Positions 45,233-57,373 of a stretch of 64,000 nt of DNA are shown here, piece after piece; the first letter of the stretch is position 1, and each line of letters opens with the position of its first letter. The stretch spans positions 35,001 to 99,000 of the forward strand of contig CAUDLW010000075.1 in assembly GCA_958450325.1 (NCBI GenBank), in the 5' to 3' direction. Both the position numbers and the translations under genes were made by a program. Under the pieces are notes generated by a model that worked only from the letters and a program-made list of their open reading frames with translations, had not been told where the DNA came from and did no database searches. The DNA is from Agrostemma githago (Eukaryota; Streptophyta; Magnoliopsida; Caryophyllales; Caryophyllaceae).

Positions 45233-45688
45233 ATGTCAGCAATTTTCTCGTTTGAAAACACATACGAGGAAAGTTTGGTGTTTGATCCAACGTTACCACC
45301 TGTTTTTGATGAGTATCATCTTCAACCAAACGGGTTGTGCAAGAAGAAACGAGTTCTGATCTTAGCCAAAACGAACATGGAGAGTAAAGGGATTGGGCTT
45401 GTTGAATATTTTGAAAAGCAACATAAGAGACTTGATCCATCCTTGTTCACAACAAGCAAAGTAGAGTTCACAAGCATTCAAAACAGCACCTATTTGAAAA
45501 GGAGTCGGGCTTGTGGTCGAGCCATAGTACCAACGTTACCCACACTTATGTCTATTTGGAGTGAGGATGCGTTGATCCTAACAAATTTTGTATTTGATCC
45601 GGGTGGGATACTTGTTACAAGAATTGAGGACAATTCTTTTTCAAAGTAGGAGAGTATGACGCGAGTTCATTTTGCGGCGTTGTTTTGA
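45233..45688 (+). pseudogene. Monomer ORF, copy 31 (D), nonsense at codon 139
   Basis: Leader and ORF as copy 30, including an in-frame ATG at 45179, but with TAG139 at 45647-45649 and Val145. The leader has the one-base deletion with otherwise non-C markers. TATA box at 44672, primer-site match at 45012. Confidence 0.5.
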
Positions 45689-46692
45689 TCGGTCCGAATC
45701 TCGAGTTATACTTGGAATTTTGTAGTCGTTCAAAATGGAGGAGATAGATTTCGAGCTTACCTTTCCAATGACTACTGGCGAAGTTTCATTGAACAAGTAT
45801 TGCCGAAGTTATGCCCCAAACAAGTCAGCTGTGCATTGAAAACCGCTGCTGTTAAATTCTTTGACGGAATTGTTTCTTTTGCCTCGATTTTCTTTAAAGC
45901 TTTCAATAAATTCCCGAGGAGAAGAGCTGCTATTTTCAAGTCCGTTTAATCAAGACTACTCGAGCAAGCAAGGGCCTTGCATCTGCTAAGTTGGCTGATT
46001 GTGTTCTCACTTATTCACTGTATCTAGCTATTTAGTTCTAGCCTAGTTCATTTCCCTTTCTTTGTTTTTGTCACTCACTTTATGAGGCTTGACTTTGCTG
46101 GTTAGCCTCATCCTTGGGTAGAGTTTTAGGCTATAAATAGCCAAGTACTTGATGAATAAATCATCAATCTTCATCAAACAAAATCTGAGTTAAGCTTTGC
46201 CTTCCTTTTCATCATTGTAGTTCACAAGACAAAGTATTAGAGTAAGTCGCGTTACAATCTCTATACTAGCTATTTCAATCGAGTGTTTGAGTTAGCACCC
46301 GCTTTGTTGAGGTATAGGTCTATCTCACTTATCACACTATCTTTGGTTACGTTCTATCATCAATTTACAGCAGCTATTTCAACCTAATTTCGTTTCTTTG
46401 TTTCGTTCATTTCAAATTACTATCTATCATCAAATCACTTGTTCAAAGTTCATTCTAACTCACATCCTAAGTGCTATCAGAGCTGAAACTCTTGATTTTT
46501 CTTTAAATCAGGACGGTCCAAGGAGTGTCGAAGCCAAGTTATTAGTTGAATTTCTGATTGCGATTGGAATTCAAGGGTTAAACTCTAGCGAGGTAGTTCG
46601 AGGGTTAATCGGTTTTGATTATCTCGTGGTTCTTGTTGAAGTTCCAATACATTTGTTTCTTACTATTCACGTCTGAAATGTTCACACAAAAA

Positions 46693-47148
46693 ATGTCAGC
46701 AATTTTCTCGTTTGAAAACACTTACGAGGAAAGTTTGGTGTTTGATCCAACGTTACCACCTGTTTTTGACGAGTATCATCTTCAACCAAACGGGTTGTGC
46801 AAGAAGAAACGAGTTCTGATCTTAGCCAAAACGAACATGGAGAGTAAAGGGATTGGGGTTGTTGAATATTTTGAAAAGCAACATAAGAGACTTGATCCAT
46901 CCTTGTTCACAACAAGCAAAGTAGAGTTCACAAGCATTCAAAACAGCATCTATTTGAAAAGGAGTCGGGCTTGTGGTCGAGCCATAATACCAACGTTACC
47001 CACACTTATGTCTATTTGGAGTGAGGATGCGTTGATCCTAACAAATTTTGTATTTGATCCGGGTGGGATACTTGTTACAAGAATTGAGGACAATTCTTTT
47101 TCAAAGAAGGAGAGTATGACGCGAGTTCATTTTGCGGCGTTGTTTTGA
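46693..47148 (+). CDS. Conserved monomer ORF, copy 32 (C, first of trimer 4)
   Basis: Type-C protein; in-frame upstream ATG at 46678. TATA box at 46132, primer-site match at 46472; C-type tail open to 47409. Confidence 0.45.
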   Translation: MSAIFSFENTYEESLVFDPTLPPVFDEYHLQPNGLCKKKRVLILAKTNMESKGIGVVEYFEKQHKRLDPSLFTTSKVEFTSIQNSIYLKRSRACGRAIIPTLPTLMSIWSEDALILTNFVFDPGGILVTRIEDNSFSKKESMTRVHFAALF

Positions 47149-48153
47149 TCGGTCCATTTCTCGAGTTATATTTGGAATTTCGTAGTGGTTCAAAATGGAG
47201 GAGATATATTTCGAGCTTATCTTTCCAATGACTACTGGCGAAGTTTCATTGAACAAGTATTGCCGAAGTTATGCCCCAAACAAGTCAGCTGTGCATTGAA
47301 AACCGCTGCTGTTAAATTCTTTGACGGAATTGTTTCTTTTGCCTCGATTTTCTTTAAAGCTTTCAACAAATTCCCGAGGAGAAGAGCTGTTATTTTCAAG
47401 TCCGTTTAATCAAGACTACTCGAGAAAGCAAGGGCCTTGCATCTGCTAAGTTGGCTGATTGTGTTCTCACTTATTCACTGTATCTAGCTATTTAGTTCTA
47501 GCCTAGTTAATTTCCCTTTCTTTGTTTTTGTCACTCACTTTATGAGGCTTGACTTTGCTGGTTAGCCTCATCCTTGGGTAGAGTTTTAGGCTATAAATAG
47601 CCAAGTACTTGATGAATAAATCATTCAATCTTCATCAAACAAAATCTGAGTTAAGCTTTGCCTTCCTTTTCGTCATTGTAGTTCACAAGACAAAGTATTA
47701 GAGTAAGTCGCGTTACAAGCTCTATACTAGCTATTTCAATCGAGTGTTTGAGTTAGCACCCGCTTTGTTGAGGTATAGGTCTATCTCACTTAGCACACTA
47801 TCTTTGGTTACGTTCTATCATCAATTTACAGCAGCTATTTCAACCTAATTTCGTTTCTTTGTTTCGTTCATTTCAAATTACTATCTATCATCAAATAACT
47901 TGTTCAAAGTTCATTCGAACTCACATCATAAGTGCTATCAGAGCTGCAACTCTTGATTTTTCTTTAAATCAGGACGGTCCAAGGAGTGTCGAAGCCAAGT
48001 TATTAGTTGAATTTCTGATTGCGATTGGAATTCAAGGGTTAAACTCTAGCGAGGTAGTTCGAGGGTTAATCGGTTTTGATTATCTCGTGGTTCTTGTTGA
48101 TGTTCCGATACATTTGTTTCTTACTATTCACGTTTGAAATGTTCACACAAAAA

Positions 48154-48609
48154 ATGTCAGCAATTTTCTCGTTTGAAAACACATACGAGGAAAGTTTGGT
48201 GTTTGATCCAACGTTACCACCTGTTTTTGATGAGTATCATCTTCAACCAAACGGGTTGTGCAAGAAGAAACGAGTTCTGATCTTAGCCAAAACGAACATG
48301 GAGAGTAAAGGGATTGGGCTTGTTGAATATTTTGAAAAGCAACATAAGAGACTTGATCCATCCTTGTTCACAACAAGCAAAGTAGAGTTCACAAGCATTC
48401 AAAACTGCACCTATTTGAAAAGGAGTCGGGCTTGTGGTCGAGCCATAATACCAACGTTACCCACACTTATGTCTATTTGGAGTGAGGATGCGTTGATCCT
48501 AACAAATTTTGTATTTGATTCGGGTGGGATACTTGTTACAAGAATTGAGGACAATTCTTTTTCAAAGAAGGAGAGTATGACGCGAGTTCATTTTGCGGCG
48601 TTGTTTTGA
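48154..48609 (+). CDS. Conserved monomer ORF, copy 33 (D leader, mixed ORF)
   Basis: D-type leader with the in-frame ATG at 48100. Private Ser85Cys and Pro123Ser; Ile99 as in C and E. The tail starts C-like (CCATTTCTCG) then reads GTAGTCG, so another exchange lies there. TATA box at 47592, primer-site match at 47933; tail open to 48870. Confidence 0.45.
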   Translation: MSAIFSFENTYEESLVFDPTLPPVFDEYHLQPNGLCKKKRVLILAKTNMESKGIGLVEYFEKQHKRLDPSLFTTSKVEFTSIQNCTYLKRSRACGRAIIPTLPTLMSIWSEDALILTNFVFDSGGILVTRIEDNSFSKKESMTRVHFAALF

Positions 48610-49614
48610 TCGGTCCATTTCTCGAGTTATATTTGGAATTTCGTAGTCGTTCAAAACGGAGGAGATATATTTCGAGCTTATCTTTCCAATGACTACTGGC
48701 GAAGTTTCATTGAACAAGTATTGCCGAAGTTATGCCCCAAACAAGTCAGCTGTGCATTGAAAACAGCTGCTGTTAAATTCTTTGACGGAATTGTTTCTTT
48801 TGCCTCGATTTTCTTTAAAGCTTTCAATAAATTCCCGAGGAGAAGAGCTGCTATTTTCAAGTCCGTTTAATCAAGACTACTCGAGCAAGCAAGGGCCTTG
48901 CATCTGCTAAGTTGGCTGATTGTGTTCTCACTTATTCACTGTATCTAGCTATTTAGTTCTAGCCTAGTTCATTTCCCTTTCTTTGTTTTTGTCACTCACT
49001 TTATGAGGCTTGACTTTGCTGGTTAGCCTCATCCTTGGGTAGAGTTTTAGGCTATATATAGCCAAGTACTTGATGAATAAATCATTCAATCTTCATCAAA
49101 CAAAATCTGAGTTAAGCTTTGCCTTCCTTTTCGTCATTGTAGTTCACAAGACATAGTATTAGAGTAAGTCGCGTTACAAGCTCTATACTAGCTATTTCAA
49201 TCGAGTGTTTGAGTTAGCACCCGCTTTGTTGAGGTATAGGTCTATCTCACTTAGCACACTATCTTTGGTTACGTTCTATCATCAATTTACAGCAGCTATT
49301 TCAACCTAATTTCGTTTCTTTGTTTCGTTCATTTCAAATTACTATCTATCATCAAATCAGTTGTTCAAAGTTCATTCTAACTCACATCATAAGTGCTATC
49401 AGAGCTGCAACTCTTGATTTTTCTTTAAATCAGGACGGTCCAAGGAGTGTCGAAGCCAAGTTATTAGTTGAATTTCTGATTGCGATTGGAATTCAAGGGT
49501 TAAACTCTAGCGAGGTAGTTCGAGGGTTAATCGGTTTTGATTATCTCGTGGTTCTTGTTGAAGTTCCGATACATTTGTTTCTTACTATTCACGTCTGAAC
49601 TTTTCACACAAAAA

Positions 49615-50070
49615 ATGTCAGCAATTTTCTCGTTTGAAAACACTTACGAGGAAAGTTTGGTGTTTGATCCAACGTTACCACCTGTTTTTGACGAGTATCA
49701 TCTTCAACCAAACGGGTTGTGCAAGAAGAAACGAGTTCTGATCTTAGCCAAAACGAACATGGAGAGTAAAGGGATTGGGCTTGTTGAATATTTTGAAAAG
49801 CAACATAAGAGACTTGATCCATCCTTGTTCACAACAAGCAAAGTAGAGTTCACAAGCATTCAAAACAGCACCTAGTTGAAAAGGAGTCGGGCTTGTGGTC
49901 GAGCCATAATACCAACGTTACCCACACTTATGTCTATTTGGAGTGAGGATGCGTTGATCCTAACAAATTTTGTATTTTATCCGGGTGGGATACTTGTTAC
50001 AAGAATTGAGGACAATTCTTTTTCAAAGAAGGAGAGTATGACGCGAGTTCATTTTGCGGCATTGTTTTGA
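49615..50070 (+). pseudogene. Monomer ORF, copy 34 (E), nonsense at codon 87
   Basis: Tyr87 is TAG at 49873-49875, so only 86 residues remain; the frame reopens afterwards. Carries Tyr122. TATA box is TATATATA at 49053; primer-site match at 49394. Confidence 0.55.
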
Positions 50071-51075
50071 TCGGTCCGAATCTCGAGTTATACTTGGAAT
50101 TTCGTAGTCGTTCAAAATGGAGGAGATAGATTTCGAGCTTATCTTTCCAATGACTACTGGCGAAGTTTCATTGAACAAGTATTGCCGAAGTTATGCCCCA
50201 AACAAGTCAGCTGTGCATTGAAAACCGCTGCTGTTAAATTCTTTGACGGAATTGTTTCTTTTGCCTCGATTTTCTTTAAAGCTTTCAATAAATTCCCGAG
50301 GAGAAGAGCTGCTATTTTCAAGTCCGTTTAATCAAGACTACTCGAGCAAGCAAGGGCCTTGCATCTGCTAAGTTGGCTGATTGTGTTCTCACTTATTCAC
50401 TGTATCTAGCTATTTAGTTCTAGCCTAGTTCATTTCCCTTTCTTTGTTTTTGTCACTCACTTTATGAGGCTTGACTTTGCTGGTTAGCCTCATCCTTGGG
50501 TAGAGTTTTAGGCTATAAATAGCCAAGTACTTGATGAATAAATCATTCAATCTTCATCAAACAAAATCTGAGTTAAGCTTTGCCTTCCTTTTCGTCATTG
50601 TAGTTCACAAGACAAAGTATTAGAGTAAGTCGCGTTACAAGCTCTATACTAGCTATTTCAATCGAGTGTTTGAGTTAGCACCCGCTTTGTTGAGGTATAG
50701 GTCTATCTCACTTAGCACACTATCTTTGGTTACGTTCTATCATCAATTTACAGCAGCTATTTCAACCTAATTTCGTTTCTTTGTTTCGTTCATTTCAAAT
50801 TACTATCTATCATCAAATCACTTGTTCAAAGTTCATTCTAACTCACATCATAAGTGCTATCAGAGCTGCAACTATTGATTTTTCTTTAAATCAGGACGGT
50901 CCAAGGAGTGTCGAAGCCAAGTTATTAGTTGAATTTCTGATTGCGATTGGAAATCAAGGGTTAAACTCTAGCGAGGTAGTTCGAGGGTTAATCGGTTTTG
51001 ATTATCTCGTGGTTCTTGTTGAAGTTCCGATACATTTGTTTCTTACTATTCACGTCTGAACTTTTCACACAAAAA

Positions 51076-51531
51076 ATGTCAGCAATTTTCTCGTTTGAAA
51101 ACACTTACGAGGAAAGTTTGGTGTTTGATCCAACGTTACCACCTGTTTTTGACGAGTATCATCTTCAACCAAACGGGTTGTGCAAGAAGAAACGAGTTCT
51201 GATCTTAGCCAAAACGAACATGGAGAGTAAAGGGATTGGGCTTGTTGAATATTTTGAAAAGCAACATAAGAGACTTGATCCATCCTTGTTCACAACAAGC
51301 AAAGTAGAGTTCACAAGCATTCAAAACAGCACCTATTTGAAAAGGAGTCGGGCTTGTGGTCGAGCCATAATACCAACGTTACCCACACTTATGTCTATTT
51401 GGAGTGAGGATGCGTTGATCCTAACAAATTTTGTATTTTATCCGGGTGGGATACTTGTTACAAGAATTGAGGACAATTCTTTTTCAAAGAAGGAGAGTAT
51501 GACGCGAGTTCATTTTGCGGCATTGTTTTGA
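51076..51531 (+). CDS. Conserved monomer ORF, copy 35 (E)
   Basis: Type E with His64, Ile99 and Tyr122; no upstream in-frame ATG. TATA box at 50514, primer-site match at 50855; tail open to 51792. Confidence 0.45.
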   Translation: MSAIFSFENTYEESLVFDPTLPPVFDEYHLQPNGLCKKKRVLILAKTNMESKGIGLVEYFEKQHKRLDPSLFTTSKVEFTSIQNSTYLKRSRACGRAIIPTLPTLMSIWSEDALILTNFVFYPGGILVTRIEDNSFSKKESMTRVHFAALF

Positions 51532-52536
51532 TCGGTCCGAATCTCGAGTTATACTTGGAATTTCGTAGTCGTTCAAAATGGAGGAGATAGATTTCGAGCT
51601 TATCTTTCCAATGACTACTGGCGAAGTTTCATTGAACAAGTATTGCCGAAGTTATGCCCCAAACAAGTCAGCTGTGCATTGAAAACCGCTGCTGTTAAAT
51701 TCTTTGACGGAATTGTTTCTTTTGCCTCGATTTTCTTTAAAGCTTTCAATAAATTCCCGAGGAGAAGAGCTGCTATTTTCAAGTCCGTTTAATCAAGACT
51801 ACTCGAGCAAGCAAGGGCCTTGCATCTGCTAAGTTGGCTGATTGTGTTCTCACTTATTCACTGTATCTAGCTATTTAGTTCTAGCCTAGTTCATTTCCCT
51901 TTCTTTGTTTTTGTCACTCACTTTATGAGGCTTGACTTTGCTGGTTAGCCTCATCCTTGGGTAGAGTTTTAGGCTATAAATAGCCAAGTACTTGATGAAT
52001 AAATCATTCAATCTTCATCAAACAAAATCTGAGTTAAGCTTTGCCTTCCTTTTCGTCATTGTAGTTCACAAGACAAAGTATTAGAGTAAGTCGCGTTACA
52101 AGCTCTATACTAGCTATTTCAATCGAGTGTTTGAGTTAGCACCCGCTTTGTTGAGGTATAGGTCTATCTCACTTAGCACACTATCTTTGGTTACGTTCTA
52201 TCATCAATTTACAGCAGCTATTTCAACCTAATTTCGTTTCTTTGTTTCGTTCATTTCAAATTACTATCTATCATCAAATCACTTGTTCAAAGTTCATTCT
52301 AACTCACATCATAAGTGCTATCAGAGCTGCAACTATTGATTTTTCTTTAAATCAGGACGGTCCAAGGAGTGTCGAAGCCAAGTTATTAGTTGAATTTCTG
52401 ATTGCGATTGGAAATCAAGGGTTAAACTCTAGCGAGGTAGTTCGAGGGTTAATCGGTTTTGATTATCTCGTGGTTCTTGTTGAAGTTCCGATACATTTGT
52501 TTCTTACTATTCACGTCTGAACTTTTCACACAAAAA

Positions 52537-52992
52537 ATGTCAGCAATTTTCTCGTTTGAAAACACTTACGAGGAAAGTTTGGTGTTTGATCCAACGTTAC
52601 CACCTGTTTTTGACGAGTATCATCTTCAACCAAACGGGTTGTGCAAGAAGAAACGAGTTCTGATCTTAGCCAAAACGAACATGGAGAGTAAAGGGATTGG
52701 GCTTGTTGAATATTTTGAAAAGCAACATAAGAGACTTGATCCATCCTTGTTCACAACAAGCAAAGTAGAGTTCACAAGCATTCAAAACAGCACCTATTTG
52801 AAAAGGAGTCGGGCTTGTGGTCGAGCCATAATACCAACGTTACCCACACTTATGTCTATTTGGAGTGAGGATGCGTTGATCCTAACAAATTTTGTATTTT
52901 ATCCGGGTGGGATACTTGTTACAAGAATTGAGGACAATTCTTTTTCAAAGAAGGAGAGTATGACGCGAGTTCATTTTGCGGCATTGTTTTGA
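52537..52992 (+). CDS. Conserved monomer ORF, copy 36 (E)
   Basis: Protein identical to copy 35. TATA box at 51975, primer-site match at 52316; tail open to 53253. Confidence 0.45.
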   Translation: MSAIFSFENTYEESLVFDPTLPPVFDEYHLQPNGLCKKKRVLILAKTNMESKGIGLVEYFEKQHKRLDPSLFTTSKVEFTSIQNSTYLKRSRACGRAIIPTLPTLMSIWSEDALILTNFVFYPGGILVTRIEDNSFSKKESMTRVHFAALF

Positions 52993-53997
52993 TCGGTCCG
53001 AATCTCGAGTTATACTTGGAATTTCGTAGTCGTTCAAAATGGAGGAGATAGATTTCGAGCTTATCTTTCCAATGACTACTGGCGAAGTTTCATTGAACAA
53101 GTATTGCCGAAGTTATGCCCCAAACAAGTCAGCTGTGCATTGAAAACCGCTGCTGTTAAATTCTTTGACGGAATTGTTTCTTTTGCCTCGATTTTCTTTA
53201 AAGCTTTCAATAAATTCCCGAGGAGAAGAGCTGCTATTTTCAAGTCCGTTTAATCAAGACTACTCGAGCAAGCAAGGGCCTTGCATCTGCTAAGTTGGCT
53301 GATTGTGTTCTCACTTATTCACTGTATCTAGCTATTTAGTTCTAGCCTAGTTCATTTCCCTTTCTTTGTTTTTGTCACTCACTTTATGAGGCTTGACTTT
53401 GCTGGTTAGCCTCATCCTTGGGTAGAGTTTTAGGCTATAAATAGCCAAGTACTTGATGAATAAATCATTCAATCTTCATCAAACAAAATCTGAGTTAAGC
53501 TTTGCCTTCCTTTTCGTCATTGTAGTTCACAAGACAAAGTATTAGAGTAAGTCGCGTTACAAGCTCTATACTAGCTATTTCAATCGAGTGTTTGAGTTAG
53601 CACCCGCTTTGTTGAGGTATAGGTCTATCTCACTTAGCACACTATCTTTGGTTACGTTCTATCATCAATTTACAGCAGCTATTTCAACCTAATTTCGTTT
53701 CTTTGTTTCGTTCATTTCAAATTACTATCTATCATCAAATCACTTGTTCAAAGTTCATTCTAACTCACATCATAAGTGCTATCAGAGCTGCAACTATTGA
53801 TTTTTCTTTAAATCAGGACGGTCCAAGGAGTGTCGAAGCCAAGTTATTAGTTGAATTTCTGATTGCGATTGGAAATCAAGGGTTAAACTCTAGCGAGGTA
53901 GTTCGAGGGTTAATCGGTTTTGATTATCTCGTGGTTCTTGTTGAAGTTCCGATACATTTGTTTCTTACTATTCACGTCTGAACTTTTCACACAAAAA

Positions 53998-54453
53998 ATG
54001 TCAGCAATTTTCTCGTTTGAAAACACTTACGAGGAAAGTTTGGTGTTTGATCCAACGTTACCACCTGTTTTTGACGAGTATCATCTTCAACCAAACGGGT
54101 TGTGCAAGAAGAAACGAGTTCTGATCTTAGCCAAAACGAACATGGAGAGTAAAGGGATTGGGCTTGTTGAATATTTTGAAAAGCAACATAAGAGACTTGA
54201 TCCATCCTTGTTCACAACAAGCAAAGTAGAGTTCACAAGCATTCAAAACAGCACCTATTTGAAAAGGAGTCGGGCTTGTGGTCGAGCCATAATACCAACG
54301 TTACCCACACTTATGTCTATTTGGAGTGAGGATGCGTTGATCCTAACAAATTTTGTATTTTATCCGGGTGGGATACTTGTTACAAGAATTGAGGACAATT
54401 CTTTTTCAAAGAAGGAGAGTATGACGCGAGTTCATTTTGCGGCATTGTTTTGA
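53998..54453 (+). CDS. Conserved monomer ORF, copy 37 (E)
   Basis: Protein identical to copies 35 and 36. A private GAGCATGCAA change follows the tail. TATA box at 53436, primer-site match at 53777; tail open to 54714. Confidence 0.45.
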   Translation: MSAIFSFENTYEESLVFDPTLPPVFDEYHLQPNGLCKKKRVLILAKTNMESKGIGLVEYFEKQHKRLDPSLFTTSKVEFTSIQNSTYLKRSRACGRAIIPTLPTLMSIWSEDALILTNFVFYPGGILVTRIEDNSFSKKESMTRVHFAALF

Positions 54454-55457
54454 TCGGTCCGAATCTCGAGTTATACTTGGAATTTCGTAGTCGTTCAAAA
54501 TGGAGGAGATAGATTTCGAGCTTATCTTTCCAATGACTACTGGCGAAGTTTCATTGAACAAGTATTGCCGAAGTTATGCCCCAAACAAGTCAGCTGTGCA
54601 TTGAAAACCGCTGCTGTTAAATTCTTTGACGGAATTGTTTCTTTTGCCTCGATTTTCTTTAAAGCTTTCAATAAATTCCCGAGGAGAAGAGCTGCTATTT
54701 TCAAGTCCGTTTAATCAAGACTACTCGAGCATGCAAGGGCCTTGCATCTGCTAAGTTGGCTGATTGTGTTCTCACTTATTCACTGTATCTAGCTATTTAG
54801 TTCTAGCCTAGTTCATTTCCCTTTCTTTGTTTTTGTCACTCACTTTATGAGGCTTAACTTTGCTGGTTAGCCTCATCCTTGGGTAGAGTTTTAGGCTATA
54901 AATAGCCAAGTACTTGATGAATAAATCATTCAATCTTCATCAAACAAAATCTGAGTTAAGCTTTGCCTTCCTTTTCGTCATTGTAGTTCACAAGACAAAG
55001 TATTAGAGTAAGTCGCGTTACAAGCTCTATACTAGCTATTTCAATCGAGTGTTTGAGTTAGCACCCGCTTTGTTGAGGTATAGGTCTATCTCACTTAGCA
55101 CACTATCTTTGGTTACGTTCTATCATCAATTTACAGCAGCTATTTCAACCTAATTTCGTTTCTTTGTTTCGTTCATTTCAAATTACTATCTATCATCAAA
55201 TAACTTGTTCAAAGTTCATTCTAACTCACATCATAAGTGCTATCAGAGCTGCAACTCTTGATTTTTCTTTAAATCAGGACGGTCCAAGGAGTGTCGAAGC
55301 CAAGTTATTAGTTGAATTTCTGATTGCGATTGGAATTCAAGGGTTAAACTCTAGCGAGGTAGTTCGAGGGTTAATCGGTTTTGATTATCTCGTGGTTCTT
55401 GTTGAAGTTCCGATACATTTGTTTCTTACTATTCACGTTTGAATTGTTCACACAAAA

Positions 55458-55913
55458 ATGTCAGCAATTTTCTCGTTTGAAAACACTTACGAGGAAAGTT
55501 TGGTGTTTGATCCAACGTTACCACCTGTTTTTGACGAGTATCATCTTCAACCAATTGGGTTGTGCAAGAAGAAACGAGTTCTGATCTTAGCCAAAACGAA
55601 CATGGAGAGTAAAGGGATTGGGCTTGTGGAATATTTTGAAAAGCAACAAAAGAGACTTGATCCATCCTTGTTCACAACAAGCAAAGTAGAGTTCACAAGC
55701 ATTCAAAACAGCACCTATTTGAAAAGGAGTCGAGCTTGTGGTCGAGCCATAGTACCAACGTTACCCACACTTATGTCTATTTGGAGTGAGGATGCGTTGA
55801 TCCTAACAAATTTTGTATTTGATCCGGGTGGGATACTTGTTACAAGAATTGAGAACAATTCTTTTTCAAAGAAGGAGAGTATGACGCGAGTTCATTTTGC
55901 GGCGTTGTTTTGA
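55458..55913 (+). CDS. Conserved monomer ORF, copy 38 (B-like)
   Basis: Type B with Asn133. Only five A precede the ATG. A second in-frame TGA at 55920-55922 closes the tail almost at once. TATA box at 54897, primer-site match at 55238. Confidence 0.45.
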   Translation: MSAIFSFENTYEESLVFDPTLPPVFDEYHLQPIGLCKKKRVLILAKTNMESKGIGLVEYFEKQQKRLDPSLFTTSKVEFTSIQNSTYLKRSRACGRAIVPTLPTLMSIWSEDALILTNFVFDPGGILVTRIENNSFSKKESMTRVHFAALF

Positions 55914-56917
55914 TCGGTCTGAATCTCGAGTTACACTTGGAATTTCTTAGTCGTTCAAAATGGAGGAGATAGATTTCGAGGTTATCTTTCCAATGACTAC
56001 TGGCGATGTTTCATTGAACAAGTATTGCCGAAGTTATGCCCCAAACAAGTCAGCTGTGCATTGAAAACCGCTGCTGTTAAATTCTTTGACGGAATTGTTT
56101 CTTTTGCCTCGATTTTCTTTAAAGCTTTCAATAAATTCCCGAGGAGAAGAGCTGCTATTTTCAAGTCCGTTTAATCAAGACTACACGAGCAAGCAAGGGC
56201 CTTGCATCTGCTAAGTTGGCTGATTGTGTTCTCACTTATTCACTGTATCTAGCTATTTAGTTCTAGCCTAGTTCATTTCCCTTTCTTTGTTTTTGTCACT
56301 CACTTTATGAGGCTTGACTTTGCTGGTTAGCCTCATCCTTGGGTAGAGTTTTAGGCTATAAATAGCCAAGTATTTGATGAAGAAATCATTCAATCTTCAT
56401 CAAACAAAATCTGAGTTAAGCTTTGCCTTCCTTTTCGTCATTGTAGTTCACAAGACAAAGTATTAGAGTAAGTCGCGTTACAAGCTCTATACTAGCTATT
56501 TCAATCGAGTGTTTGAGTTAGCACCCGCTTTGTTGAGGTATAGGTCTATCTCACTTAGCACACTATCTTTGGTTACGTTCTATCATCAATTTACAGCAGC
56601 TATTTCAACCTAATTTCGTTTCTTTGTTTCGTTCATTTCAAATTACTATCTATCATCAAATAACTTGTTCAAAGTTCATTCTAACTCACATCATAAGTGC
56701 TATCAGAGCTGCAACTCTTGATTTTTCTTTAAATCAGGACTGTCCAAGGAGTGTCGAAGCCAAGTTATTAGTTGAATTTCTGATTGCGATTGGAATTCAA
56801 GGGTTAAACTCTAGCGAGGTAGTTCGAGGGTTAATCGGTTTTGATTATCTCGTGGTTCTTGTTGAAGTTCCGATACATTTGTTTCTTACTATTCACGTTT
56901 GAATTGTTCACACAAAA

Positions 56918-57373
56918 ATGTCAGCAATTTTCTCGTTTGAAAACACTTACGAGGAAAGTTTGGTGTTTGATCCAACGTTACCACCTGTTTTTGACGAGTA
57001 TCATCTTCAACCAATTGGGTTGTGCAAGAAGAAACGAGTTCTGATCTTAGCCAAAACGAACATGGAGAGTAAAGGGATTGGGCTTGTGGAATATTTTGAA
57101 AAGCAACAAAAGAGACTTGATCCATCCTTGTTCACAACAAGCAAAGTAGAGTTCACAAGCATTCAAAACAGCACCTATTTGAAAAGGAGTCGGGCTTGTG
57201 GTCGAGCCATAGTACCAACGTTACCCACACTTATGTCTATTTGGAGTGAGGATGCGTTGATCCTAACAAATTTTGTATTTGATCCGGGTGGGATACTTGT
57301 TACAAGAATTGAGAACAATTCTTTTTCAAAGAAGGAGAGTATGACGCGAGTTCATTTTGCGGCGTTGTTTTGA
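56918..57373 (+). CDS. Conserved monomer ORF, copy 39 (B-like)
   Basis: Same protein as copy 38. The AATAAA after the TATA box (56357) has become AAGAAA. Second TGA at 57380-57382. Primer-site match at 56698. Confidence 0.45.
   Translation: MSAIFSFENTYEESLVFDPTLPPVFDEYHLQPIGLCKKKRVLILAKTNMESKGIGLVEYFEKQQKRLDPSLFTTSKVEFTSIQNSTYLKRSRACGRAIVPTLPTLMSIWSEDALILTNFVFDPGGILVTRIENNSFSKKESMTRVHFAALF

Larger units (their letters stand above)
33550..49614 (+). repeat. Array block VI, copies 23-33, trimeric higher-order repeat of 4381 bp
   Basis: A full C monomer occurs at every third copy: 23, 26, 29 and 32, with ATGs at 33550, 37931, 42312 and 46693, each exactly 4381 bp apart. The C-tail marker GTAGTGG recurs at 34039, 38420, 42801 and 47182. 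The nonsense codon at residue 139 falls in the third member of successive trimers, at 36885, 41266 and 45647, again 4381 bp apart. The middle and third positions are D-type or chimeric monomers. Confidence 0.85.
49615..55457 (+). repeat. Array block VII, copies 34-37, type E
   Basis: Type E has His64, Ile99 and Tyr122 (a change in the otherwise constant Phe-Asp-Pro motif) and reads GTCTGAACTTTTCAC before the ATG. Copies 35-37 also share ACTATTG and GGAAATCAAG in the leader and are close to identical. Copy 34 differs by a nonsense codon at residue 87 and a TATATATA box. Confidence 0.8.
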
